Source: Janthinobacterium sp. FW305-129
GTDB taxonomy: Bacteria > Pseudomonadota > Gammaproteobacteria > Burkholderiales > Burkholderiaceae_D
Assembly (NCBI RefSeq): GCF_020858115.1
Contig: NZ_JACYMM010000003.1
Location: forward strand, 516,016 to 580,015
DNA: 64,000 nucleotides
Reading direction: 5' to 3'
Part shown: one piece after another, positions 8,737-18,000 of the stretch
Position numbering within the stretch: position 1 is the stretch's first letter
How the letters are laid out: the number at the start of each line of letters is the position of its first letter
The notes under the pieces: generated by a model
What the model was told of the DNA's origin: nothing
Seen by the model: only the letters and a program-made list of their open reading frames with translations
The model's database searches: none
Position numbers and translations under genes: made by a program

Positions 8737-10320
8737 TCACTTATGCAATGTCAAGCCCTCGGGGTCAAGGTTTATCGCCTGCAAAAATGCCTGGTCGTGC
8801 GAAACCACAAGTAACGCCCCCTGGTATTGCAGCAGCATCTGCTCCAGCGCCTGCAGGCTGGCCAGGTCCAGATGATTGTCGGGTTCGTCGAGCAGCAGCA
8901 GTTGCGGCGGCGCCTGCGCATACAGTTCGGCCGCCAGCGCCACCTTCATGCGCTCGCCGCCGCTGAGCAAACGGCTGGGCATGGTGGCGCGCGCGCCGGC
9001 AATGCCCAGCAGCGCCAGCCGCGTGCGCAGCTCGCCTTCCGGCATGATGCTGTTGCGTGCCTGCAAGCGTTGCACGGCGCTGCGCTCGCCGTCTTGCAGT
9101 CCCGCATGCTGGTCCAGCCAGGCCACCTGCGCATGGCAGCGCAACTCGCCGCTGGCGGGCGCCAGCTGTCCGGCGATCACGCGCAGCAGGGTCGACTTTC
9201 CGCTGCCATTGTCACCCGTCACGGCCAGGCGGCGCGGGCCGTTCAATACCAGGCTGATGGCGTGCGCCTGGCCGTGCGGCAAGACCACGTCGCGCCATTC
9301 CAGCAGCAATTTGCCATTCGGCACCAGGCTCTCGGGCGCCAGCAGCAGCCGTTCGTTCTCGGGCGCGCAGCGGGCGCTGGCGTCCATCACCCGTTGCTGG
9401 CGCGCCTGCTGCGCCTCTTGCGCGCGCACGCGCAGCTTGCCCTGGCTATCCTGGCTTTTCTCCTTTTTCGCGTCGAGCAGCAGCTTGCTTTGATTGCCTT
9501 CGCGCCCTTCCCTCTCGCCGCGTCCGACACGGCGCTGCTGGCGCTCGGCCTGCTGCTGCGCTTCGCGCTGCTCGCGTCTGGCACCAGCCTTTTCCGCCTG
9601 CAGGGCGGCAGCAAAACCGGCCTGCTCCAGCGCGCGCTGCTGCGCATACAGCGCGTAATTGCCGCCATAGCTGCACAAGCCCTGCGGCGACAGCTCGACG
9701 ATTGCATCGACGTGCTGCAGCAAGCCGCGGTCATGGCTGATCAGCAACAAGCCGCCAGGCCAGCGCGCCATCTGCGCCACCAGGCGGGCGCGTTGATGCG
9801 CATCAAGGTGGTTGCTCGGTTCATCGAGCACCAGCCAGTCCGCCTGCGACAGCCAGGCGCCCTGCAGGGCGATGCGCTGGCGTTCGCCGCCGCTCAGGCT
9901 GGCCGTTGGCGTGCCGGCATCGACATGACGCAAATCGAGCGCATCGAGCGCCTGGCGCAGACGGGCGTGGGCATCCCAGCGTTCGCCCACCAGGGCGTAG
10001 TCGGCCTCGTCGACGCTGCCTTCAGCGATGCGCGCCAGCGCGGCCAGCAAGTCGTCCATGCCGGCAAGCGCCGCCACGCTGGGATAGCGGTCCGGATCGA
10101 GCTCCTGCGCCACGTAATGCACGCTGCCGTCGCAGCGCACGGCGCCAGAAGACGGCTGCGCCCGGCCTGCCAGCAGGCGCGCGAGCACACTCTTGCCCAC
10201 GCCGTTATCGCCGACGAGGCCGATACGTTGCGAAGCAAAGGAAAATTGCAAATCGGAAAACAGGGCGCGGCCATCGGGCAGCGCAAAGGAAAGACGGTCG
10301 AGTTGCAGTAATGCGGGCAT
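8737..10320 (-). CDS. ABC-F family ATPase
   Basis: The 527-residue protein has two ABC domains and no membrane segments, the ABC-F layout of ribosome-associated or translation-factor ATPases. Domain 1 has Walker A GDNGVGKS, signature LSGGERQRIALQ and Walker B WLVLDEPSNHLD. Domain 2 has GDNGSGKST, LSGGERMKVAL and LLLLDEPDNHLD. A charged, Arg/Gln/Lys-rich linker with an ARREQREAQQQAERQQRR-type stretch separates the domains, like the P-site tRNA interaction motif region of ABC-F proteins. ATG 10320 has AAGGAG 5 nt upstream. The same frame stays open far upstream to 11514, but that part overlaps namA in another frame and is an artefact. The 152-nt leader carries a hairpin at 10385-10401. Confidence 0.92.
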   Translation of the reverse strand: MPALLQLDRLSFALPDGRALFSDLQFSFASQRIGLVGDNGVGKSVLARLLAGRAQPSSGAVRCDGSVHYVAQELDPDRYPSVAALAGMDDLLAALARIAEGSVDEADYALVGERWDAHARLRQALDALDLRHVDAGTPTASLSGGERQRIALQGAWLSQADWLVLDEPSNHLDAHQRARLVAQMARWPGGLLLISHDRGLLQHVDAIVELSPQGLCSYGGNYALYAQQRALEQAGFAAALQAEKAGARREQREAQQQAERQQRRVGRGEREGREGNQSKLLLDAKKEKSQDSQGKLRVRAQEAQQARQQRVMDASARCAPENERLLLAPESLVPNGKLLLEWRDVVLPHGQAHAISLVLNGPRRLAVTGDNGSGKSTLLRVIAGQLAPASGELRCHAQVAWLDQHAGLQDGERSAVQRLQARNSIMPEGELRTRLALLGIAGARATMPSRLLSGGERMKVALAAELYAQAPPQLLLLDEPDNHLDLASLQALEQMLLQYQGALLVVSHDQAFLQAINLDPEGLTLHK

Positions 10321-10472
10321 GGATACTCCTTGAGCAAGGCTGGCGAACCCGCGCGGCGCAAGGCGCTGTGGCGGGATGGGCGAGGCCGTGCACAGCACGG
10401 CAGTATCAATGGCGCATGTCGAAGCGTCCTGGAGAAATGGGAAAGAAGCGTCAGTGTAGCAGAGCAGACCTG

Positions 10473-11585
10473 TTAGCGCTGGCCCAGGGTCGTGTCGCCG
10501 AACAGGTTCTTGTATTCGCGCGGCTGCGAGCGCCAGTACTGCGGCGGCGCCGACACGTGCGCGCCCAGCTGGGCCGCCGCATGCCAGGGCCAGCGCGGGT
10601 CGAACAGGATGGCGCGCGCCAGCGCCACCATGTCGGACTGGCCGTTGGCGATGATGTCTTCGGCCTGCTGCGCTTCCGTGATCAGGCCCACGCTGATGGT
10701 GGGCAAGCCGCTGTCGCGCTTGATGCGTTCGGCAAACGCCACCTGGTAACCGGGTCCCACGGGAATCTGCTGCTGCGGCGAAATGCCGCCGCTGGAGACG
10801 TGGATGAAGTCGGCGCCCAGCTGCTTGAGTTCCTGCGCGAAACGCACGCTTTGTTCGATGTCCCATCCGCCCTCGACCCAGTCGGTGGCGGAAATACGCA
10901 CGCCCACGGCCATGCTGGCGGGCACCGCGGCGCGCACGGCTGCATAGACTTCCAGCGGAAAGCGCATGCGGTTGTCCAGGCTGCCGCCATACGCATCGCT
11001 GCGCTGGTTGGACAGGGGCGACAGGAACTGGTGCAGCAGATAGCCATGCGCCGCGTGCAATTCGATGCCTTCGATACCGAGCGCATGCACGCGCTGGGCG
11101 GCGGCGACAAACGCCCCCTTGATCTGCAGCAAACCCATCTCGTCGAGGGCGAGCGGCACGGTTTCGCCAGGCGCGTGGGCGATGGCGGACGGAGCCACCG
11201 TTTGCCAGCCGCCCTCGGCCAGATGCACGCAGGCGCCGCCCTGCCAGGGCGCGCGGCTCGACGCCTTGCGTCCCGCATGGCCCAGCTGCACCACCAGCGG
11301 AATCGGCGCATGGCGGCGGATCGCCTGCACCACCTTGGCCAGCGCAGCTTGATTCGCGTCCGACCACAGGCCCAGGTCGTCGGCCGAGATGCGCCCCTCG
11401 GGCGAGACGGCCGTCGCTTCCGTCATCAGCAATCCCGCGCCGGACAGAGCCAAATGGCCCAAGTGGATCATGTGCCAGTCGGTGGCGTTGCCGTTGTCGG
11501 CCGAATACTGGCACATGGGCGCGATGGCGATGCGGTTGGCCACCGGCAGCGGCCCCAGTGCATACGGCGTGAATAACTGGCTCAT
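10473..11585 (-). CDS. namA: NADH:flavin oxidoreductase / Old Yellow Enzyme, YqjM (NamA) type
   Basis: The 370-residue TIM-barrel flavoprotein of the OYE family reduces activated alkenes with NAD(P)H via FMN. The 'thermophilic-like' YqjM class is indicated by APMCQYSA near residue 23 (the Cys that tunes FMN), the substrate-anion pair in ELHAAHGYLLHQFLSP, the SDAYGGSLDNRMRF block and the phosphate-binding end GLITE...ADMVALARAIL-like segment (here QSDMVALARAILFDPRWPW). Length matches the family. ATG 11585 is preceded by GGAG. The physiological substrate cannot be predicted. The ABC-F gene follows 152 nt downstream, so the two may share a transcript. Confidence 0.93.
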   Translation of the reverse strand: MSQLFTPYALGPLPVANRIAIAPMCQYSADNGNATDWHMIHLGHLALSGAGLLMTEATAVSPEGRISADDLGLWSDANQAALAKVVQAIRRHAPIPLVVQLGHAGRKASSRAPWQGGACVHLAEGGWQTVAPSAIAHAPGETVPLALDEMGLLQIKGAFVAAAQRVHALGIEGIELHAAHGYLLHQFLSPLSNQRSDAYGGSLDNRMRFPLEVYAAVRAAVPASMAVGVRISATDWVEGGWDIEQSVRFAQELKQLGADFIHVSSGGISPQQQIPVGPGYQVAFAERIKRDSGLPTISVGLITEAQQAEDIIANGQSDMVALARAILFDPRWPWHAAAQLGAHVSAPPQYWRSQPREYKNLFGDTTLGQR

Positions 11586-11745
11586 GGCGGACTCCGGAAT
11601 AGGGGAAGCACCGATTCTACTGTGCTTTGGAAAGTGCGGCTTACACCTGCTTACGTTTGATACAGCGCAAGGGCTAGCCTTGGGCAGGCAGGGCCGCTAA
11701 TCTGGACACATCAACAACACCAGCAATACCACCCCAGGAGAACGC

Positions 11746-12291
11746 ATGAACACGACGACTACCGCCAGCCGCATCCACCCCTTGATGGCCGGCGCCGCCA
11801 TTTCCGTGACGGTCCTGTGCTTGGTGGGCGCGGCGTCCATCGCCGGCATCCTGCCCAATTCGCGGGCAAATGTGCCGGCCGTACCTGCCGATGTGGCCGC
11901 CATGACGCCGACCAACGCCGCTGCGCTGGCAGCGCCCGTGGCCGCCCCCGTGGTGGCGCAAGCTGCTCCGGCACCAGCCCCGGCACCCGTCGTGCACAAG
12001 CGCGTCGTGCACCACACGCAGGTGGCGCAGGCCCGTCCTGCCTACCGTGACAACAACGATGGCTACCGCGACACGGCCTACCGCGAACCGGTCCGCCAGC
12101 AGCAACCGGTGCCTGCGCCCGCCCAGCCCAACTACGTGGGCATCGGAACGGGCGCCGTTATCGGCGGCTTGATCGGCAATCAGGTCGGTGGCGGCCGCGG
12201 CAAGGCGCTGGCGACGGTGGCCGGCGTGATCGGCGGCGGCATGCTGGGCAATGCGGTGCAAAACCAGGTTCAGCAGCAACCGCAGCAATAA
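11746..12291 (+). CDS. Membrane-anchored glycine-zipper 2TM domain protein (SlyB/YMGG-like)
   Basis: The 181-residue protein has an N-terminal hydrophobic helix at about residues 13-36. An Ala/Pro-rich stretch with a His/Arg patch (VVHKRVVHHTQVAQ) and a Tyr/Arg/Gln-rich linker follow. The C-terminal glycine zipper at about 130-165 (GIGTGAVIGGLIGNQVGGGRGK...VIGGGMLGN) is the 2TM zipper found in SlyB, OmpA-associated and other envelope proteins. It ends in a poly-Gln tail. ATG 11746 is preceded by AGGAG. No lipobox is present, so the protein is probably inner-membrane anchored with the zipper outside. It stands alone, with convergent DUF1993 7 nt downstream. Confidence 0.85.
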   Translation: MNTTTTASRIHPLMAGAAISVTVLCLVGAASIAGILPNSRANVPAVPADVAAMTPTNAAALAAPVAAPVVAQAAPAPAPAPVVHKRVVHHTQVAQARPAYRDNNDGYRDTAYREPVRQQQPVPAPAQPNYVGIGTGAVIGGLIGNQVGGGRGKALATVAGVIGGGMLGNAVQNQVQQQPQQ

Positions 12292-12297
12292 TCAGTC

Positions 12298-12807
12298 TCA
12301 GTCGTACGGGCCAAGATAATCGAGCTTGCCCACGGCCACGCCATTGTTGCGCAGGATGGCGTGGACCATGGAGACGTGGAAATAGAAATTCGGCAAGGCA
12401 AAGCTGAGCAGGTAATCGTCGCCCGAGAATTTTGTCCCCTCGTCCGTCCAGTTCAGCACGACTTCCTTCTGCGCGCTGCCCGCCATCTGGCCCGCATTGA
12501 CGCTGTCGATATATGCGATGGTGTTGGCGATGCGTTCCTGTAACTGCTCGAACGACGCTTCATTATCCTCGAACTTCGGCGCCGGCACGCCGCTCAGGCG
12601 CTCGACCGACATCTTCGACGTATCGCTGGCGCGCTGCACCTGCGCCGTCAGGTCCAGCATGTCGGGCGCCAGCTGCGCGCCCAGCAAAATCTCGGGCACG
12701 ATGCCGTCTTCCTCGACATGCGCTTGCGCTTTTTCCAGCAGGGCCGAGACGACCCGCAAGCCGCGGATGAAGACGGGGATGGTTGCCTGATACATGGACA
12801 CGGACAT
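12298..12807 (-). CDS. DUF1993 family protein
   Basis: This 169-residue, mostly helical soluble protein starts MSVSMYQATIPVFIRGL. It contains APDMLDLTAQVQRASDT and a C-terminal PNFYFHVSMVHAILRNNGV with a conserved His pair. These features match DUF1993, a DinB-like four-helix family of unknown function found in bacteria and fungi. ATG 12807 has AGGAG 6-7 nt upstream. No neighbouring gene suggests a role. Confidence 0.88.
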   Translation of the reverse strand: MSVSMYQATIPVFIRGLRVVSALLEKAQAHVEEDGIVPEILLGAQLAPDMLDLTAQVQRASDTSKMSVERLSGVPAPKFEDNEASFEQLQERIANTIAYIDSVNAGQMAGSAQKEVVLNWTDEGTKFSGDDYLLSFALPNFYFHVSMVHAILRNNGVAVGKLDYLGPYD

Positions 12808-12906
12808 GACTGACTCCTGATAGTGAACGATGAGTCAGTGTACCCGAGGCGCTGTTTTCGGACAGGGCGCGCATGTGCGCCGGCGCACCGAGCGGCTCAG
12901 TTCATC

Positions 12907-13881
12907 CTACTTTTCCAGATTTACCTTGCCATCGGGTGCATGGCCGGGCTGTTCAGCCGTTTCCGGCTGCGGTGCTGTCTGCGGCTGCGGCTTGTCCTTG
13001 CGCTTGCCGCCGAAAAACTTGACGATGGCCGCGCCAGCGCCGACCACGGCCAGGATCAGCACTTTCTTGAAGGCCAGCAGCAGCGCCAGCAGCTTGCCGA
13101 ACAGGCCCAGCTTGCTGGCCACGCCGCCGGCCACCAGCGCCGCCAGGCCATATTCAGCCACCTTGTCCGTCTTGCTGTCGAAGTCCGTGTAGCGGTTACC
13201 GTCGGTAAATTCCGTGAACGCCGTCACTTGCTGCATTTCCTTCTTGATCGCTTCGATCTGCTGCATGCTGGCGATCGCGTTCAGGTTCAGCACGCCTTCG
13301 CGGCCCAGCACGCGCACGTTGTAGTTCAGCGAGTGCTCGCCGCCATCGACCATCAAGTCCTTGGCCCAGTACAGCTTGTGCGTATCCTTGGCATAGCTGG
13401 GTTTTTCCGCCCAGCCCATCAAATGGATGCCCGGATAACCCTGCTTCTTGCGCTCCGCATTGTTTTCCAGCACGGACGCCTGCATATCCTTGAGCAATTC
13501 GTCGTATTTGATGCTGTCCGCATCGTCATCCTTGATATGCCCTTCCTTTTCATACGTGACGATGACGCCCCAGCTATCGCGCTCGAGCACGCTGGTCTTG
13601 GCGGGCACGATCATGCCCAGCGATTCCATGCCCGGTGGATTGCCCCAGGCATCGACCAGCACGCGCTCGGCGTCCGTCGGCGACAGATAACGGAAGTTGG
13701 CGGGCAAATCCAGGGTGGCGATGCCGCCCGGCAAGGTGATCTTGCCGCGCTGCAGGTGCAACTGGGCGAGGAACTGCTCGGCCGTCATTTCCGGTGCGAC
13801 GGCCTTCTCCTCGGCAGGGGCGGCGGCCGTGAAGCCGGAGAGGGTCAGGCACAGCAAGGCTGTCAGCAGGCGTTTCAACAT
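12907..13881 (-). CDS. DUF2167 family membrane-anchored protein with signal peptide
   Basis: The 324-residue protein has a signal peptide (MLKRLLTALLCLTLSGFTAAAPA). The DUF2167 body includes GKITLPGGIATLDLPANFRYLSP, VDAWGNPPG, SWGVIVTYEKEGHIKDDDA, MGWAEKPSYAKDTHKLYWAK and FTDGNRYTDFDSKTDKVAEYGLAALVAGG. A C-terminal transmembrane segment (LLALLLAFKKVLILAVVGAGAAIV) is followed by a basic, Pro/Gln-rich tail. The family is found in many proteobacteria and its function is unknown. ATG 13881 was chosen because the signal peptide begins there; the ribosome-binding site (GGACC) is weak, and an upstream ATG at 13902 has none better. Confidence 0.88.
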   Translation of the reverse strand: MLKRLLTALLCLTLSGFTAAAPAEEKAVAPEMTAEQFLAQLHLQRGKITLPGGIATLDLPANFRYLSPTDAERVLVDAWGNPPGMESLGMIVPAKTSVLERDSWGVIVTYEKEGHIKDDDADSIKYDELLKDMQASVLENNAERKKQGYPGIHLMGWAEKPSYAKDTHKLYWAKDLMVDGGEHSLNYNVRVLGREGVLNLNAIASMQQIEAIKKEMQQVTAFTEFTDGNRYTDFDSKTDKVAEYGLAALVAGGVASKLGLFGKLLALLLAFKKVLILAVVGAGAAIVKFFGGKRKDKPQPQTAPQPETAEQPGHAPDGKVNLEK

Positions 13882-13965
13882 GATCGGTCCAAAAAATTGC
13901 AAAGGGTAAATATTTTAAACCAATCAATTGCTTAATGGATAATTATTTCCGTGCGGCATTTTTTC

Positions 13966-14001
13966 ATGAAAAAAACGCCAGGCGGGTTTCCCCGGCTGGC
14001 G
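13966..14001 (-). terminator. Rho-independent terminator at the end of the ast/gdh cluster
   Basis: CGCCAGGCGGG (13976-13986) pairs with CCCGGCTGGCG (13991-14001) around TTTC with one mismatch. On the minus strand a run of T follows. It sits 26 nt downstream of the astE stop and marks the end of the arginine-catabolism transcript. Confidence 0.85.
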
Positions 14002-14027
14002 CCAAATGCTGTGTGAGGACTGGACGA

Positions 14028-15047
14028 TCAAGCCACGCGCACCACCATCAAACCGGCGCGCAAGCCCACCCGCACGTCCGGGTTCGGGAACACCACCAGC
14101 TCTTCCGCGTGCCGCACCGTGTAGACGTGCTCGCCATCGCTGGCGATCACGGCATGTTGCGGCAGCGACGTAAAATTCTGCGTGCTGCGATCAAAAGCCA
14201 TGCGGAATTCATCGCTGTGCTTGATGATTTCCTGCGCCACCTTGAACACGTGCGGTTGCGCCTTGACGGGCTGCGCAGGCAGGCCGCGCAGCAAGCCATC
14301 CAGCGCCCGCGACACGTCGTCGAACAGCGATAAATCGTTCTGCCCCAGGGTGCCCACGCGGCCCAGTTCCACCGTGCTGGCGGCCGCGCCGCAATGTTCG
14401 GCCGAATAATAACTATACGTGCCGGCCGACTGCGGATTCATGATGATGGCGCCGATGGCCGCCTGGCCCAGCCAGGCTATCAGCTGCGCCTTGGCGTCAT
14501 CGGCCACCAGGTCCGGCACGATGGCAAACGTGGGGTACACGGAAGGCCGGATGGCCGTGTGCAAATCCAGGTGCCAGCGCACGGAGCCCGCCGCGTCAAA
14601 GAACGCTTTGGTCGCGGCGATCATTTCATCGGCGCGCGCGCTTTCCGCCGCTTGCGCCAGGCTGCCCCGCACGGGGCGGAACATGCGATTCAGGTCGGCG
14701 TCAATAAAACGCTTGCCGGCACGGATCGCATCGACATTGCCCACGCAGACGAGCAAGTCGACGGCCAGTGCCGACGCATCGCGCGACAAGGCGTCGAGCA
14801 AATGCGCGAGCACTTCGATCGGCCCCGTCTCGTCGCCATGCACGCCGACAGAAACGGCCACGCTGGGGCGGCCCTTATCGGCTTGCGGCTTGACGACTTG
14901 CAGCATGCCGGGTGCCGGCAAGGCCACCGTGAAACCGGCGTTGGCGAACAGCTGCGCCACACCGCTGAAATCGGCCTGCGCCAGCGCCTGCACGGCTGGC
15001 GGCAAGCCGCCAGCACCCTGTCCAACTTGTCGTACTTCTTGCGTCAT
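14028..15047 (-). CDS. astE: Succinylglutamate desuccinylase
   Basis: The last AST enzyme hydrolyses N-succinylglutamate to succinate and glutamate. The 339-residue protein has the M14-like zinc site of AstE/aspartoacylase: GVHGDETGPIE supplies His and Glu, HLDLHTAIRPS the second His, and STVELGRVG the catalytic Glu. RFIDADLNRMF is the substrate-binding Arg/Asn motif. Its ATG shares a base with the gdhB stop (TAATG at 15049-15045), so it is translationally coupled to the dehydrogenase that consumes its glutamate product. A terminator follows. Length is slightly over that of the E. coli enzyme (about 322). Confidence 0.95.
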   Translation of the reverse strand: MTQEVRQVGQGAGGLPPAVQALAQADFSGVAQLFANAGFTVALPAPGMLQVVKPQADKGRPSVAVSVGVHGDETGPIEVLAHLLDALSRDASALAVDLLVCVGNVDAIRAGKRFIDADLNRMFRPVRGSLAQAAESARADEMIAATKAFFDAAGSVRWHLDLHTAIRPSVYPTFAIVPDLVADDAKAQLIAWLGQAAIGAIIMNPQSAGTYSYYSAEHCGAAASTVELGRVGTLGQNDLSLFDDVSRALDGLLRGLPAQPVKAQPHVFKVAQEIIKHSDEFRMAFDRSTQNFTSLPQHAVIASDGEHVYTVRHAEELVVFPNPDVRVGLRAGLMVVRVA

Positions 15048-18000
15048 TACACCGCCGCTTCCACTGCCACTTTATTCACCGCCTCGGAGAGCGTCCACAC
15101 GTCCAGCATGGCTTGCTCCAGTTCCGTCGCCGCCACATAGGCCGACAGGCCCAGCGCGCCCGTCACCGCATCGACGGCCTGGCCCGCATTGCCTTGCTCG
15201 GCGCGCGCCAGCACCTGCGTCAGCAGACGCTGTTGCGTGCGGCGCAGGGCTTGCTGCGCATAGTTGCGCAACTGTTCCTGCGACTTGCCTTGCGCGGCCA
15301 GCTTCAGGCCACGCTCCAGCGTGTCGATGCCCGCCTGGCTGCGCAGGGCCAGGCCCACTTGCAGGAAGGCGGCCAGGTCCATCGAGGCAGGGCGCGGCAC
15401 GGACAGGGCCGGGAACAGGAAGCCGGCAACGACTTCCAGCGCATCGACCGCATCCCACGCCTGCACGAAGGCGGGCGTCAAGCCCGGCACCAGCGCCGCT
15501 TCCGACTTGATGCCGACGGCTTTGAGCAGCTCGCGCTTCGATTCCGCACCAAACAGGCCAGTCAGCTCGGCCAGGCCGGCGCCGCGCAGTTGCTCGGCCG
15601 GCACGGACAGCACGCCGGCGATCATCGTCTGCTGCAGCACGCGCGTTTGCGCATCGACCCTGATCGACACGTCGCGCGGCACCGTCAGGGCATCCGCGTC
15701 GAGCGCGTCGAACACGGGCGCCAGGTTCAGCGCCACCCAGGCCTGGCCCCAGGCCAGAATCACTGCCGACTCGTCCACGCCATGTTCGGCCGCCAGGTTG
15801 CGGATCATCAGCGGGCCGCAGCGGTTGATCACTTCATTGGCCAGCACGGTCGCCAGGATGGCATTGGCCAGCGGATGGTCGAGCGCCGAACGGGTTGCCA
15901 CCAGCAAGGATGGGAAGTAGGGTTTGAGCACCGGCTCGGCCCACGTTTCGTCCGTCAAAGGCAAGGCGGACAGGATGCGCTTGAAGCGGTTCTTCACGTT
16001 GGCGATCACCACCGCCAGTTCCGGCGTGGTCAGGCCACGGCCGTCTGCCTTGCGACGTGCCAGTTCGGCCACCGACGGCAGTTGCTCCAGTTCGCGCGAC
16101 AGGGCGCCCTCTTCTTCCAGGCTGGCGATCAGGGCGGCATAGCCATCCTGCACGGTGCTTTCGCCTTGCGCCTGCAACTCGCGCACCAGCAAATGCGTCT
16201 GCTGCGTGTTGTCGCGCAAGACCAGGCGTTCGACGTCGTCCGTCATCGCATACAGCTCGCGGTTGCGTTCGGCTTCCGTCAGCTTGCCCGCATTGACTTC
16301 CACGTCCAGCCAGATTTTCACGTTCACTTCATGGTCCGAGCAATCCACGCCGGCCGAATTGTCGATCGCATCGGTGAAGATGCGTCCGCCCGCCAGCGCG
16401 AACTCGATACGGCCGGCCTGCGTCGCACCCAAATTCCCCCCTTCGGCCACGACCTTCACGCGCAGCTCATTGCCGCTGACGCGGATATGGTCATTCGCGC
16501 GGTCCTTCACCTGTGCGTGCGTCTCGGTCGATGCCTTGATGTAGGTGCCGATGCCGCCGTTGTAGAACAGGTCCACGGGCGACTTCAGGATACGGTGCAT
16601 CAGTTCTTCCGGCGCCAGCGAGGTTTCTGCGATATCGAGCGCGGCGCGGATCTGCGGCGACAGCTCAATCGTGCGCGCGGAACGCGGATACACGCCGCCG
16701 CCTGCCGAAATCAGCTCCTTGTTGTAATCGTCCCACGAGGAGCGCGGCAAGGCGAACAGGCGCGCGCGTTCGTCGAACGAGACGGCGACGTCCGGTGTCG
16801 GGTCGAGGAAGATGTGGCGGTGGTCGAATGCGGCCACCAGTTTCAGCTGGCGCGACAGCAATACGCCATTGCCGAACACGTCGCCCGACATGTCGCCCAC
16901 GCCGACCATGGTGACCGGGGTGGTATTGAGGTCGTGGTCCATCTCATAGAAGTGGCGCTTCACGGCTTCGAATGCGCCCTTGGCCGTGATGCCCAGCTTC
17001 TTGTGGTCGTAGCCGTTCGAGCCGCCCGAGGCGAAGGCGTCGCCGAGCCAGAAACCGCGCTGCACGGCGATGCCGTTGGCGATGTCCGAGAACGTGGCCG
17101 TGCCCTTGTCGGCGGCCACCACCAGGTACGGGTCGGCGTCGTCGAAGCAGACGGTGTCGACCGGCGGGACGATATTGCCAAGCGAGCGGTTGTCCGTCAC
17201 TTCCAGCAGGCTGGAAATGAACAGGCGGTAGACGGCTTCGCCTTCGGCCGCGATGGTTTCACGCACGGCGTCCTTCGGCATCATCTTGCAGACAAAACCA
17301 CCCTTCGCGCCGGCCGGCACGATGACGGCATTTTTGACCATCTGGGCCTTGACGAGGCCCAGCACTTCGGTGCGGTAGTCTTCCATGCGGTCGGACCAGC
17401 GCAAGCCGCCACGGGCGACGGGGCCGCCGCGCAGGTGCACGCCTTCGAAGCGGCGCGAGAAGACAAAAATCTCGCGGTAAGGACGCGGTTCCGGCACCAG
17501 CGCCAGGCTGCTGGTGTCGAACTTGAAGATGATCTTGTCGCCTTGTTGATTGTTCTGGAAGTAGCTGGTGCGCAGGGTGGCGGCCATCAGGTCGGCCAGC
17601 GCGCCGAGGATTTCCTCGGTATCGGCGTGGTTCACGGATGGCAGGCCGGCCTTGATGGCGGCGATTGCCTCCAGGGCGGCTGCATGCTGCGCGTCGGACA
17701 GCGAAGGATCAAAGCGCTGCAGGAAGGCTTCGACCAGGGCTTTGACCTGGGCCGGCTGCTTGCGCAGGCTTTCGGCGATGTAGCGCACCGAGAAGCGGCT
17801 GCCCGTCTGGCGCCAGTAGCTGGTGTAGGCGCGCACCAGCTGCACTTCGCGCGTCGACAAGCCGCCTTCGATGACGAGGCCATTCAGGCGGCCATCTTCG
17901 GCCGTGTCGTTGAACAGGGCGGCAAACAATTCCTGCGCCACGGCGACGACCGATGGCTGCGCCAGTTTCGCCGCGCTGGCGGCATCGACCGTCAGGCTGG

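Noticed and set aside
10321..11514. N-terminal extension of the ABC-F protein to about 925 residues
   Set aside because: The extra part is another frame of namA on the same strand, and the true ABC-F start at 10320 has an excellent ribosome-binding site.
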